Assembly (NCBI GenBank): GCA_946811695.1
Contig: OX328126.1
Location: 87,276,151 to 87,340,150 of the forward strand
Reading direction: 5' to 3'
DNA: 64,000 bases
Source: Gonocerus acuteangulatus
Taxonomy: Eukaryota > Arthropoda > Insecta > Hemiptera > Coreidae
Shown here: piece by piece, positions 45,674 to 56,767 of the stretch
Layout of the letters: the number at the start of each line of letters is the position of its first letter
How positions within the stretch are numbered: position 1 is the stretch's first letter
Position numbers and translations under genes: made by a program
The notes under the pieces: generated by a model
What the model was told of the DNA's origin: nothing
What the model saw: the letters and a program-made list of their open reading frames with translations, nothing else
Databases searched by the model: none

Positions 45674-46965
45674 TTCTAGTTCTCCTAGATTTTTCAAAGG
45701 CATTTGATACCGTAGACCATCAAATCCTCCTCACCAAACTCCAATCTCTTTCCTTTTCCAACAGTGCCATTAGCTGGTTCCAATCCTTTCTATCCAATCG
45801 ATCCCAATACGTGGTCATCCCCGTCAGCAATCCTTCTAGCCCTCTTCCTCTTTCCCGTGGTGTACCGCAGGGCTCCTCGTTATCCCCAACTCTATTTTCT
45901 GTTTACATCAATGATCTTCCTCTTTCCATAGTTCATTCCAAGTTTCATCTTTACGCTGACGATACCCAAATCTACCTATCCTTTAAGCCCTCTTTGCTAC
46001 GAGATGCTGTAGACAAGCTGCAAGTAGATCTTAACAACATCAATGCTTGGGCTGCAGCTAATAAGCTGTCCCTGAATCCAGACAAATCCAAAGCCATTGT
46101 TATAGGCTCCCAATCCCTCATAAGTTCTACTTCCCCTTTTCCAGCCCTTTACCTTAACAGCATCCCTATAAAATATTGTAAATCAGTTAAAAATCTTGGG
46201 ATCATATTTGATCAGAACCTTTCCTGGAAAAATCATATTTCCCAAATTTCCCGTCGGTCCATATTTATCCTGAGACAGCTCAACCTCTCCCGCCATCTCC
46301 TGCCAACAAAGACCCGTCAACTCCTCGTAACTTCCCTATTATTCCCCCAGTTTGACTATGGTTGTTTGGTGTACGGTGGACTTTCTGGCGATCTCGAGGC
46401 AAAACTCAAACGCCTCATGAACTGTTTCATTCGTTTTATCCTCGGGATCCCCAGAGACTCCCACATATCACATTTCTACCAGGAGCTAAATTGGCTATTC
46501 CCTCTTTATCGTCGTCAGTACTTCCTCGGCTCAGTCCTTTACCAAGTAATTCAATTCCGTAGACCTTCTTATATTTTTCAACTTCTTAAATTTAAATCCT
46601 CGGTTCACTCCCGTAACACCCGATCTCGTCCTTCCGATCTTTATATTCCTTCCCACCGAACAGCAATATTCGAAAAATCATTCGTCACCCGTGCCACCTC
46701 GCTATGGAATTCCTTACCTCTGTCTGTCCGCCATTCTACCAACCTTGAAACCTTTAAATCCCGACTCTTCCACCACCTTCTATCCCTCCAAGTTTTACCC
46801 AACCCCTAGTCTATATTGAAGCTGTACACTATATACTGATACTTAAAATAAGTATAAGTTTATACGTAAAATTCAAAATTATTTTGTAATTTCAAAATTA
46901 TTCCTATGGGACTTCTGTCCCGGAATAAGAATAAAACTTTTCATTCATTCATTCATTCATTCATT
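45674..46965 (+). mobile_element. L2/CR1-like LINE, 5'-truncated, with CATT tail
   Basis: Inserted in gttactcattacaaattt; the uninterrupted sequence is visible in reverse near 63760-63780. The 3' end is a run of ATTC repeats at 46940-46968 overlapping the target tcatta. 3' UTR 46810-46940. Confidence 0.88.
45680..46809 (+). pseudogene. L2/CR1-like LINE ORF2 C-terminal half
   Basis: The frame is open from the insertion edge (VLLDFSKAFDTVDHQILLTK) to the stop at 46807-46809. Reverse transcriptase motifs present: LDFSKAFDTVDH, SRGVPQGSSLSPTLFSVYIN and the catalytic LYADDTQIYL, followed by KNLGIIFDQNLSWKNHI. The C-terminus ATSLWNSLPLSVRHSTNLET then FKSRLFHHLL is typical of CR1/L2-type elements and there is no RNase H. 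The endonuclease and RT fingers are lost. The retained frame has no stops, so the copy is fairly young but immobile alone. Confidence 0.88.
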
Positions 46966-46982
46966 CATTACAAATTTAAAAG

Positions 46983-47257
46983 ATGTGATGGAGATTCGGG
47001 GGCTGAGAATGAAAGGCAGCTTGTAAGTAGTAGCGTGTATTGGTAGGACAACTGGCCTGGACGGGATGATAGAGAAGAGTGGAGTGTCGAGGTGAGGAGT
47101 CTGGTAGAGAGTGTGAGTGAGGAGAGACTGAGAGTGGGCTAGGATTTAGCCCAGCCTAAATAGGCAGGTAAGGTAGGATTGGGCAGGTCTCTAGCTGCTG
47201 ATGGTCAATATTGTTGACTGGTGTCTGGGTTCCTTCTTTTCCCATGCTTTTCCTCAC
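46983..47257. mobile_element. 275-bp G-rich insertion of unknown class
   Basis: Splits aaatttaaaagagaac, which is continuous at 63745-63765 (reverse). A 4-bp duplication aaag flanks it. The insert is G/A-rich (gtggagtgtcgaggtgagga, gagagtgtgagtgaggagag), with no inverted ends or tail I can name. Confidence 0.6.
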
Positions 47258-47400
47258 AAAGAGAACTATTCATGTTTTTATTTTATTTATATAGGATATT
47301 TTAAGCAAATTGTTCTGGAAAGCAGTCTAAATTCTGAGGAAAGTACTTAGTTATGCAGCTCCTGCGTGACGGACTTATTTCTATAGTGCAGCCGTCCTAT
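47258..47400 (+). mobile_element. Right end of the element interrupted at 45674 and 46983
   Basis: ggatattttaagcaaattgt then tctggaaagcagtct through gttatgcagctcctgcgtga match 63629-63760 in reverse and 59706-59830. Confidence 0.75.
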
Positions 47401-47781
47401 GAACCTATTTCTATTGCATTGATCGGAGCGTGGAACCTCCTAGAGCTCGACAAGGAATGGCATAGAAATGGCGAGAAGGGAGAGATGTGATCCAATTCCC
47501 TAGATGAAGATAAGTTTGACAGAAGCAAGTGGAAGGCTCCCAGCTATATATCACATCCGTCTAGGTCTTCATTTTATAGGGCTTTGAAGATATCCAACTT
47601 CAGAGCAGATCTGATGTTATGCTCCGTCTGCTCACACTAGCCTACTAGGTTCTGAGGCGTAGCTACATGTGAGGTAAAGCTTCTGGTGTGGCATAATTAC
47701 TGGTGAGGCATAGCTACTAGTGAAGTATAGCTAATGGTGAGGCTTGTAATAATACAAGCCTCACCATTAGCTATACTTCAC

Positions 47782-49183
47782 CCTGAATACTGAAACTTGC
47801 ACGAACAATATCATGGAAAATGAGAATCTCGGTAAATATGAACAAAGGAGAAGCCATGTCCGACCATTTATTGTAAGATTTCTCGAAATGGAAGAAATGT
47901 TTGACCTGGGACAATATAACATTACAACTCACAGACGAAGTTCGAACCCACCTTGGACGATACGGAACTATGACATAGACTTAACTCTTACAAAATATCA
48001 TAAAAAGGACCCACTTTCTACCTTACTACATACACACTACTTTACTGAATACTTAAAACATCACGAAAACTGCATTACAATTTTCACAGACGGATCGAAG
48101 ACTGAATACGGAGTTGGCTCAGCAGCCGTTGTACAAGGAGAGATTTATGCCCAGAAGCTGCCTCCATATGTAAACATTCTAGGGGCAGAACTATATGCTA
48201 TCCTCCTTGCACTGATCAATACACCAAATACACATCATAAACATATTATCATTTTCAGTGACTCGTTGGGTTCGCTGCAATGTCTCCAAAATATGTATAC
48301 ATGCCACCCCATATGCACTGAAATAAAAGATAAAATAAACGACTTACAGACTACAGGAAAACATATAACACTCTCATGGCTGCCTGGACATAAAGACCTC
48401 GGACAAAATACGACAGCTGACAGGCATGCTAGACTTGTGACAGAAGAACAGACATACCAACATTTCGAACTATTTCACAAAGATGTTACTCGACATACTT
48501 GCAGAACCATACTAGACAAATGGCGACTTGATTGGCATACTGTGACTGACAATAAACTAAGGACTATTAAACCGACTATTACAGACTGGACATCGTCGTA
48601 CAGGAGCTCACGCCGAGAAGAAGTAGTCCTTGCGAGACTAAGAATCGGCCATACACGCATTACCCACGAGTACCTGATGACAAAAACGGACAAACCCAAA
48701 TGCACGACTTGTAACACAGATCTTACTGTAAAACATATTCTAACTGACTGTCGGTTACGGCATAACTTGGACATTCCTCATGACCTGACAGACATACTTT
48801 CTGAAGGCAGCCATTATATTAACACAATATTGACATATTTAAAAAACACTAACATGTACGACAAAATATAATACATAACCATAAGAATCCATTTCACCTT
48901 TTTTGCAATAATAATGAAATCTAATTCACTCTATTAATTAAATAAACACCTCATTCATTCTAATTTTATTTAATTATTTTTCTTTATACATATTTCTATT
49001 TAATTTTTGTTTCGTTTACTATTTATACCTTATACATACTTATCATTACTATACATCATTGTCTGTAGCAACTACTGTTTTGGAGTGATATCGTTAGGTT
49101 CAACACCTGCATCAGCTTAATACAGGGAATTAAATGCTCTTCGCTTTAGATGCGGAGCATCATCATAAATAAATAATAAAAAA
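47782..49183 (+). mobile_element. I-like LINE, 5'-truncated, inserted in a minisatellite
   Basis: taatggtgaggc at 47732-47743 and 49184-49195 flanks the insertion. The 5' junction contains an inverted duplication of the flank (47720-47781). The 3' end is AAATAAATAATAAAAAA. Confidence 0.88.
47813..48871 (+). CDS. LINE ORF2 fragment with complete RNase H
   Basis: A 352-codon open frame; similarity extends a few codons upstream of the Met to the junction. After a linker, RNase H spans about residues 85-215 with all four acidic positions: TIFTDGSKTEYGVG (Asp), LGAELYAILLAL (Glu), IFSDSLGSLQCL (Asp) and TADRHARL (Asp). It degrades the RNA strand of RNA/DNA hybrids during retrotransposition. The tail has VVLARLRIGHTRITHEYLMT and CTTCNTDLTVKHILTDC and ends NMYDKI. 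The reverse transcriptase is lost. No stop or shift is present, so this is a recent insertion, but it is not an autonomous gene. Confidence 0.88.
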   Translation: MENENLGKYEQRRSHVRPFIVRFLEMEEMFDLGQYNITTHRRSSNPPWTIRNYDIDLTLTKYHKKDPLSTLLHTHYFTEYLKHHENCITIFTDGSKTEYGVGSAAVVQGEIYAQKLPPYVNILGAELYAILLALINTPNTHHKHIIIFSDSLGSLQCLQNMYTCHPICTEIKDKINDLQTTGKHITLSWLPGHKDLGQNTTADRHARLVTEEQTYQHFELFHKDVTRHTCRTILDKWRLDWHTVTDNKLRTIKPTITDWTSSYRSSRREEVVLARLRIGHTRITHEYLMTKTDKPKCTTCNTDLTVKHILTDCRLRHNLDIPHDLTDILSEGSHYINTILTYLKNTNMYDKI

Positions 49184-49995
49184 TAATGGTGAGGCATAGC
49201 AACTGGTGAGGCATAGCAACTGGTGAGCCATAGCTACTAGTGAAGAATAGCTAATAGTGAGGCATAGCTGCTAGTAAAGTATAGCTATATGAGGCATAGT
49301 AGCTAGTGAAGTATAGCTAACGGAGGGGCATAGCAACTGGTGAGGCATAGCTACTAGTGAAGTATAGCTAATGGTGAGGCATAGCTGCTAGTGAAGTATA
49401 GCTATATGAGGCATAGCAACTAGTGAAGTATAGCTAACGGTGGGGCATAGCAACTGGTGAGGCATAGCTACTAGTGAAGTATAGCTAATGGTGAGGCATA
49501 GCTGCTAGTGAAGTATAGCTATATGAGGCATAGCAACTAGTGAAGTATAGCTAACGGTGGGGCATAGCAACTGGTGAGGCATAGCTACTAGTGAAGTATA
49601 GCTAATGGTGAGGCATAGCTGCTAGTGAAGTATAGCTATATGAGGCATAGTAGCTAGTGAATTATAGCTAACGGTGGGGCATAGCAACTGGTGAGGCATA
49701 GCTACTAGTGAAGTATAGCTAATGGTAAGGCATAGCAGCTAGTGAAGTATAGCTATAAGAGGCATAGCAACTAGTAAAGTATAGCTAACGGTGAGGCATA
49801 GCAACCTGTGAAGTAAATCTAATGGCGAGGCATAGCAACTGGTGAGGCATAGCTACCAATGAAGTAAAGCTAATGGTGAGGCATAGGAATTGGTGAGGCA
49901 TAGCTACTAGTGAAGTATAGCTAATGGTGAGGCATAGTAGCAGTGAAGTAAAGCTAATGGTGAGGCATAGCAACTAGCGAGGGAGAGCTGCTAGA

Positions 49996-50363
49996 TTTTT
50001 TTTAGAGTTTAGAAATAATGTGAAAAGTATTGTTTAGTTACTGCCGATTTACAAAAGCGCCTCAACTATAATTCTCTCTGACAAACCTGTTGTTTCCTGT
50101 TGGCTTCATGTTACATAATGTCCTGAAACCCTAACTCCTGTATCAAGTTCAACGATGACACGTTTATATCCTTTCCTGGAATTCCTGACAATATCCTTTA
50201 GAACGCGGCCTTTTCCTGGTATTCCTGAGAATATCCTTAAGAACGCGGCCTTTTCCTGGATGTCTCTTCTGGCTCTTAATTATTTCATTAGCAGGACTAT
50301 CTCAGGTATCGTCAGTAGTAAATATTAGACATTTATGTACATAAACATACTCATATATATATA
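49996..50363. other. No recognisable feature
   Basis: Contains a short direct repeat (gaacgcggccttttcctgg at 50201 and 50243) and nothing else assignable. Confidence 0.4.
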
Positions 50364-51217
50364 CAGTGGAACATGGATAATTCGAACTTCGATAATTCGA
50401 AATCGTGGTTAATTCGAATATTTCTCTGGGTCCCTAGAATTTAGGGCATAAACAATGTTAAAAAATCGTGGTTAATTCGAATAAAACTTTGGACAATCCG
50501 AATTTTTTACGAGTCTTTACCTCCTATGGGAGATGTTCGATCTTAAATCTCGTGAAAATATTCTCCTCGGATGTAGCAATGATACGGATGATGCAAAGTG
50601 TTGGGTCGCGCTTCCTCCCTTCCAGGGGTTGTAGTTACATACACCATCCTGTCGTTTTATCCTAGAATTCCCTCCCACCATCCTTCCCATCTCATTTCTT
50701 ATTCAGTTATAAGTCAGTCAGTAGCTAGATCTGTTGTATTGTTAGTTCCTTGAATTTTTAGTGTACAGTGCAGTTCTGTGAGTTGTTGATTTAAGATATT
50801 GAAGCCTAGAAGTTATAAAACTTTAACGTTGTCAGAGAAAATAGCTGCGATTAAAGAAATTGAAAAAGGAATAAAGAAAAAATCTGAAATTGCCAAGGCA
50901 TTCCTCCTAATACTTTACCAACTTACCTGAAAAATAACGAAAAAATTCTTGGCCATGAAAATGTCTTTTTTTCAAAACAATAGACTTTTATTTTTACTTT
51001 TTTGATAAATTATTTATTACTTATGTACGAAATCACCAATTTATGAAATGTTTGTTTTTCTTTAAATAAAATGTATGTATTTTTTTAATTTAAAAAATGT
51101 GAAAATATGAAAATCGATGTTTTACCCCTTTATATTCACAAACTTTTTTAATTCGAATTTTGGATAATTCGAACTTTTTTATCGGTCCCTAGAGGTTCGA
51201 ATTATCCAAGTTCTACT
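50364..51217 (+). mobile_element. pogo/Tigger-like element, copy 3, near complete
   Basis: Starts CAGTGGAACATGGATAATTC after TA and ends gaattatccaagttctact before ata. Inside, the HTH remnant lacks its ATG (atattg instead of atgtcg at about 50800) and reads KPRSYKTLTLSEKIAAIKEI, then a shift. Same internal deletion as copies 1 and 2. Confidence 0.88.
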
Positions 51218-52085
51218 ATATATATATGAGAGTGTGAATGTATTTGTCCCTTCAAATTGTGTGTATTCTCTAGCTGTCCCAAAAGTGGTCTATTTTTAAC
51301 AGACAAGCATCATTTTATCAGACAAGCCCTTTTGACTGGTCATGCAATGTCAATTCAAAATTCCTACTACATATAACATTTGATTTCCTAACTGATGTTA
51401 TGACTTTTGTAGCTATAAGTAGAGAATACATTTAATGAACTTAATGTTACTTTATATATATTAGTAACAAATACATATATTTTTTGTTATTGACATTAAT
51501 ACCAGTACCAGGTCTGGTAAATCTAGTGTTAATAGAAATTATTACGAAAATCGTTTGTCAACTTTGAAAGATTTGTTGGCCAACGAATCCACACCGCATT
51601 ATTGTTTTAGAGCGCGAACAGAATCGTGAAGCTCAGATTTTGGCGTTTGTAGACTTGCAGACAGACCTTTTATAATTTTTTTTAAGGTAAAGAAACCAAT
51701 GAGACAATTTTTAGGTGATATCTTTAACTTACTTTAGGAAAAGTTGATAAAACTAGTTTGTCTTCCTCATTTTTGGTGTTGTAACCCAGAAACCATGGGT
51801 ATTTGTTAAAATTCTTCCAAACCAGGCCTGCTGCTGTAAGTGTTTTCTCCATAAATCCCAATTTTCTTCAAGTTTTCATCAGATTAGGTGTTTTCATTTT
51901 TCTACAAATATTAACTACAACAATGCGAAGTTTTCAAAATGACACTAGTAATAAAAACGTATTGGAAATGCACTAAGGTAACAGTTCCTCCGAGTATTTA
52001 ATTTCATTATTCAGTATTCCATTAAACATTAGTAATAATAATACATTGATAAAAATATTCCAAAAAAGTCTGGGTGATTGCTTAC
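51218..52085. other. Intron sequence, no element recognised
   Basis: AT-rich; includes aagaaaccaatgagacaatt near 51700, weakly like the inner part of the (TA)n-family elements. Confidence 0.4.
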
Positions 52086-52164
52086 CCGAACGTCCACCAG
52101 ATATCAAAACTGATGATATTTAGCCAGAAGAATGCAGACAAAAAGGAGAAGAATGTGATGTAAC
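52086..52164 (-). CDS. Mth-like GPCR, internal exon encoding TM3
   Basis: This 79-nt exon encodes (G)YITFFSFLSAFFWLN followed by IISFDIWWTF(G). The FFWLN...FDIWWTF pattern is characteristic of the third transmembrane helix of methuselah-like, secretin-family receptors, which act at the plasma membrane. On the minus strand the acceptor reads tttttctag before the exon and the donor is GG|gtaagc after it. The exon has 2 nt, 25 codons and 2 nt, so it needs one base from the upstream exon and passes two bases to the next, which the TM4 exon at 24943-25121 accepts. No upstream exon (ectodomain, TM1, TM2) was found between here and the right edge. The intron after it is 26,964 nt. Seen: ORF, splice sites and phase. 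Known: Mth-like TM3 motif. Inferred: a functional gene, since no stop or frameshift occurs in the three exons. Confidence 0.9.
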
Positions 52165-52343
52165 CTAGAAAAATGAAAAAAAAAAATTGTTAAATTACAG
52201 AAACCTGAATCTTGTATTTAATTTCATAAAGCTTTAGAAAAATCTAGCTGAAAAAGAGGGATTGCGGATTTTTCCTTTTGTGCTGAGAGAAATTCCTAGG
52301 GTTTCCAAAGACATAATAAAATTTGATGTCATAATATATCTGA

Positions 52344-52589
52344 TTGGAATATGTTGCCTATACTACATATTATATTGGTAATTATAATCATTTCCTCCAT
52401 AATGATCTCAATATCCCACTCGATAAAGATGTTATATTATCAAAATTCCAACGTTTCAATTCTATACTTTCCACAAATCAAAATCCTGAAGTGCTCTCCC
52501 TCTCGAGCGTCACCCATCCACTCTCTCCACTAAGGTGACTCAGAAGGGAGTGGGCCAAAGATCTGCTGCAGTGATCAAGCGATTTAAGA
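52344..52589 (+). pseudogene. Jockey-type LINE ORF2 C-terminal tail
   Basis: One frame reads NHFLHNDLNIPLDKDVILSK, then FQRFNSILSTNQNPEVLSLS, then HPLSPLR*LRREWAKDLLQ and a stop. This parallels the end of the intact Jockey (LTIHRDTDIPFVHELAKSRF ... PPRRLRRHWPRD). A TGA interrupts it. Only the tail remains, 180 bp from the TM3 exon of the receptor. Confidence 0.75.
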
Positions 52590-52745
52590 ATTTTTTTTTT
52601 TTTTTTTAAATATTTTTCAAGTAGGCGATTAACGCCTGGCTATCTACAGGTTTCCACCCTTTTATAATACCAACAGCACGTGGTCCGTCACCCATTCAGG
52701 GGATGGCCACGTTACTTAGCTTCGGTGATCAACGGGAACCTGTGT
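52590..52745 (-). mobile_element. 5S rRNA-derived SINE, copy 2
   Basis: On the minus strand the head gttcccgttgatcaccgaag then ctaagtaacgtgg and gaatgggtgacggaccacgt matches 5S rRNA internal promoter sequence. The body tattataaaagggtggaaac then agatagccaggcgttaat matches the copy at 59041. The poly(A) tail appears as T's at 52590-52607. Confidence 0.85.
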
Positions 52746-53630
52746 ATGAGTCATTATAACAATTAAAACACAAGGTGGCAACAAGATAATGTTTAAGCTT
52801 CAACTATATAATAGGAAATTTGATTCTGTTCAAAAAAGTTCCTATCAACATGGGTCCCAAAATGCTTCCTGGAAGCGCTGGAGCTAGAAACCTGCTAAAA
52901 CTTCTTCAGACTCCAAATAACGGTAACTTCTCAATATGTGGTGTTAGTTGAAAAGGATTCATATATATGTTTTATGTCTCTAACTTCCGCAAATTTTCGG
53001 TACAAAGGAATGTATTTATGGATTAGGGGGTATGGATAATCGTTGGGTCTATCTTTAATTAATTAATTTACGAAAAACGAGGCGTTAATACTCCAGCCCC
53101 TCCAGTAAAGATTATTATAAAATCCCAAATACATTTTGATAAATAATACATGTTCCTAAGATCTATTGAAACCAGTATCTGATACGAAGACAGAAGGAGG
53201 GAAGCATTGTCTGATGGAAACATGTGTTTCGCCTCAAACTATTGACAGAAGGCTGTGTTAGCTAGCTTTGCTCTATAAATAGGTACACCACATCCATTGT
53301 TCTCTGGAAACTCCTCGACTCGAGATTATCCGATAATAAACTCGATACCTCGTTCATCACTTTCGAATCGATAGTACTTAACCAACACATCGATACATAC
53401 CTACCTGTCCGGAATCGGCAAAATTCAATTAAATTAGTAATCATTTGTTATATTTTAGTTTTTAAAAATAAATAATTCATTGATTAATCAAATTAATCAA
53501 AGGTACCTGCTCCCTTAAAGGACTTACCTAATTCCAAATGTTATTTTCTGAAAATAACAAAGAATGAGTAATTAAATCATTATTACACAGCCACTGATTA
53601 GAATCGGAGCATTAAATCGATGGCAGTGTT
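52746..53630. other. No recognisable feature
   Basis: Searched on the minus strand for a TM1/TM2 exon of the receptor; none recognised. Confidence 0.4.
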
Positions 53631-54288
53631 TGACTATAGAATAAATACTTGACAAGGCAAGCTGTTTAGGGTTGTGCACCCTAAAGAGATATTTTACAAG
53701 AATACGCGATTGGACTCCGCCGACGGGGGGCGCCGTCTACCATACCTTGGCGAACCCCCCCCCCCCGTCAAGTCGGGACAGTAAAAAAAAACCATCTCTC
53801 TACACAGAGTGCTTAAGTCATTTTTTGTTCTCTTTCACCGGCTTTACTATACCATGGCCGAGTAGTCACCTCAAACCCCGGGCAGCGGAGGAGCAAAGGC
53901 ATGCAGCTGACCATAAATGAGGAAACAGGGAGAAGTGCACCCCTTCTATCAAACAAGGCACCATCAACAGGTACCTATTTAATGTAACTTCACGGATCCC
54001 CAGCAGCCCATCTTCATTACCACTTCATCAGCTCACCATTATTTCAACCTCACCAGTCTCACAACTTTCAAAATTTCATTAATACATTAACCACCACATG
54101 TTTCAGATTTGGCCATTTCCCCCCCACTCTTCATTTGTACTCAATAAATATAAATTATCAACTCATTATTCATACAGTCCACTTATTTATCCAGCCCCAC
54201 AAAAATCTTACTTCCACATCATACCATATAAAAAATATGGCAATCTTTTCTCTTTTCTATAGAATACATACTTGACAAGGCAAGCAAA
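53631..54288. repeat. About 600-bp segment between near-identical direct repeats
   Basis: ctatagaataaatacttgac-aaggcaagc at about 53635-53662 recurs as ctatagaatacatacttgac-aaggcaagc at about 54258-54286. The interior has a 13-C run (53758-53766 area) and an unrecognised GC-richer part. This could be an insertion with an unusually long duplication, or a tandem duplication. Confidence 0.6.
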
Positions 54289-54569
54289 GGATTAAATACA
54301 TCAAGTCAATTATTTTAATATGAGGTAATAATTCTTTCAATAAATAATTGTTAAATATACTATGAGAAAAATTAAAATATAAGCTACAATCATTTGACTA
54401 CAATTCTATTTAATTATTCAATTAATGAAAAACAATTACTTAATATACATGTAATATTAATCTAGTAGAATATCTAGGAATTCATTTCTCACCCCTCAGG
54501 ATGCGTATAATAGGTGAAAAAAAGATGAAATATGCAAATCTATTACAATCTTGTTGAATACATAAAGTG

Positions 54570-54592
54570 CTAGCTGTTACCCGGTGTGCCAT
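54570..54592 (-). mobile_element. Terminal fragment of the 62.5 kb Helentron-like family
   Basis: Plus strand gctagctgttacccggtgtg then ccatg is the reverse of the terminus at 63120-63143. No further element sequence is recognised next to it. Confidence 0.55.
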
Positions 54593-54785
54593 GCTACACG
54601 TACTTTATATTAAGTGATAATTCGATTTTTGTCCCAATTTTGATGATATAAGACTCTAAGCTTAGAGAACCACACCCAAAGGCCACCCAGCTTAAAAAAT
54701 TTTGTTGGGACAAAAGAAAAATGGCTTCTAGGAGCAGTTTTCTAATCTCTACTCGGCGTTTTCCCTTCTTCTTCAACAGATATAA

Positions 54786-54809
54786 AGAAAATTGATTTTA
54801 ACCAGCATG

Positions 54810-54869
<60 letters not shown>

Positions 54870-54893
54870 CATGCTGGTTAAAATCAATTTTCT
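54786..54893. repeat. Palindrome with a (TA)n core
   Basis: The arms agaaaattgattttaaccag-catgcagttta are exact mirrors around (TA)n. The right arm is coding sequence of the mariner-like relic, so the left arm is an inverted copy of that end. Confidence 0.9.
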
Positions 54894-55170
54894 TGATCTT
54901 ACCCAGATGGCATTTGTGCATTGTTCTCCTGAAATCTTTTTCCCGGGCCCATCTGATGCGACGGATGAGGGATCTTGTGTCAATGGGCTCCCTGTAGACC
55001 AAATCTTTAATGTGTCCCCATGAGAAGAAATCCAAGAGCGTGAGGTCTGAAGATCGAGCCGGCTAAGATACCAGCCCACCAGGTCCACCGCCATGGATAG
55101 TTAATGCCCAACCAATTTTGGACGGCCCTCCCGTAGTGGGCTAGACTAAGACCCAGCTTTCCAATCTTTG
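54863..55170 (-). pseudogene. Tc/mariner-like transposase C-terminal fragment
   Basis: The minus strand reads HYGRAVQNWLGINYPWRWTW, then after a frameshift ARSSDLTLLDFFSWGHIKDL, VYREPIDTRSLIRRI and KIKKIDFNQHA. RSxDLTxLDFFxWGHIKxLVY is a diagnostic block near the last catalytic acid of IS630/Tc-type DDE transposases. Upstream sequence to about 55570 is too decayed to read. No intact ends. Confidence 0.8.
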
Positions 55171-56131
55171 TGACAAAAGGACTTCCTCCTAGAATACCGA
55201 TAGTTTATTATCGAGGAATGTGTAGAAATACTCTGCGTCAAGTCGAGGGGTCAAAAAATGGGAACCCTTTATTTCGTTATTCCACACAAAATCAGAGACA
55301 TACTCACTGGTATATTTTGGGGTGGGGGGAAGGAGATTAAAGGAAGTAGGAGTAGCTCTGGGTGAGTGGAGGGGTTGAAATATAAAACATATACTTTTAA
55401 TGATTTTTATACAGGCAGTATGAAAGAATACCTTTTCACAATTGTGTTTTAGTTTTTTACGTTTTTCTCAGAAACGAAGGAAAAACAAGAAAAAAGCCAA
55501 AATATTTTTTTTCTTCTCTTTTTCATCATGTATCGATTCCCAAAGTTGTGCCGTTTATTTTGGGGATACCTTGTATATAGAGTGCTTTCTGGCTTTCCAT
55601 TAATTCTGATCAATAAGAAGGTATGGTGCGAGAAACGTCACACAATACCTTTACTTAACAAAATACAAAATGCTATCTACTTATCAACACTAGAACCACA
55701 GCTGATTCAATTTTAATCATATCATCACATAATGGTCATACACTTATTCACAGGGTCAATCAGACACAAATTAATTAAGATATAATTATTCTCTAAGAGG
55801 CTGTCCATTCATTTTCCTGCAAATATGTCAATTTAGTAACTATATCCTGGAACGAAGTTTTAATATTTATTTTAATAAGATCGGGAAAATCGAGAAAATA
55901 AAGAAAGCTTATTAAACAAATTTAAGGGAAAAACATAGAATTCAAGGAAGAAAAAGAGAAAGGATAAGAAGACAATGTAATTAAGATTATGCAAATAAAG
56001 AGAAAAGAAATTCTATTAAAAAAGAAGATAGCATTAAATGAAAACAAAATAATAACAAGGAAAAAAGGTGAATTTAAGCAGCAGAAAGAAAAACATTTCA
56101 CCATTTCCATCCCTTCATTATTATTTTGTCC
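55171..56131. other. Decayed mariner flank and AT-rich sequence
   Basis: A ggggataccttgtatatag string at about 55560 resembles a Tc/mariner terminus. The remainder (55600-56130) is A-rich and unassigned. Confidence 0.35.
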
Positions 56132-56208
56132 TATTAGCGTGTTTCTTCCCTCCAGACTCCTATCCGGAAGGGCTGATGAGAACTTTTGACGTTTCCTAAT
56201 CTATGGGG

Positions 56209-56268
<60 letters not shown>

Positions 56269-56269
56269 T
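56132..56269 (-). mobile_element. (TA)n-family module and microsatellite
   Basis: tattagcgtgtttcttccct, gatgagaacttttgacgttt, then (TA)n with a few c and g (56208-56268). The array joins directly to a SINE head. Confidence 0.7.
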
Positions 56270-56614
56270 GGGGGCGAGGTTAGCTCAGTGGTAGAGCACT
56301 GGACTAATAAGCTGGAGGCCTGAGTTCAAATCCCGAGCAAGCACTAAAGATTTTTTCTTCTAGTGTCTTCATTCACCGGTTGAATTCGGCCTCCCTGACC
56401 GTCCCTAGGCCAACCCAGCCTTTAATTAATTTAATAATGGGTACCTTGGTTGGTGCTAATGACTCTAGCAGTCGAAGCAGCCAAGGGGAAAATCAGGCGG
56501 CCGGAGCATAGTACTGACCACACTATCTCCCTAGTGTGCCGTATGGTCATGAATCAGATATCTCTATAGTATCTGCCCCTCAGGGCCCTCGTGGCCTGTT
56601 ACGGGACTGATTTT
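56270..56614 (+). mobile_element. tRNA-derived SINE family 1, complete copy
   Basis: The head gggggcgaggttagctcagt then ggtagagc has an A-box (56281-56297) and a B-box gagttcaaatcccg (56323-56336). The body continues tctagtgtcttcattcaccg, aggccaacccagcctttaat and ggcggccggagcatagtact to gttacgggactgatttt. Pol III transcription from the head is expected; mobilisation would need a LINE. Other copies end in long poly(T) on this strand. Confidence 0.92.
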
Positions 56615-56767
56615 GATGATATATATATATATATTATTATTATTATTATAGGGGGTGTGTTCTTCTCAGTTTCCTGGAGTAAATTCTTTCGGGGGCTATT
56701 GCCAACCGAAAGAATTGTTGTTCATATTAGTTTTTTTTTTATTATTATTACATTTTTATGTTTCTTG

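Larger units (their letters stand above)
47640..49995. repeat. ggcatagct minisatellite with 117-bp higher-order period, split by a LINE
   Basis: The basic unit is about 34 bp (gaggcatagctactagtgaa plus gtatagctaatggt). From 49270 to 49640 the marker ctatatgaggcatag recurs about every 117 bp. A LINE fragment (47782-49183) interrupts the array near its left end. Confidence 0.92.
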
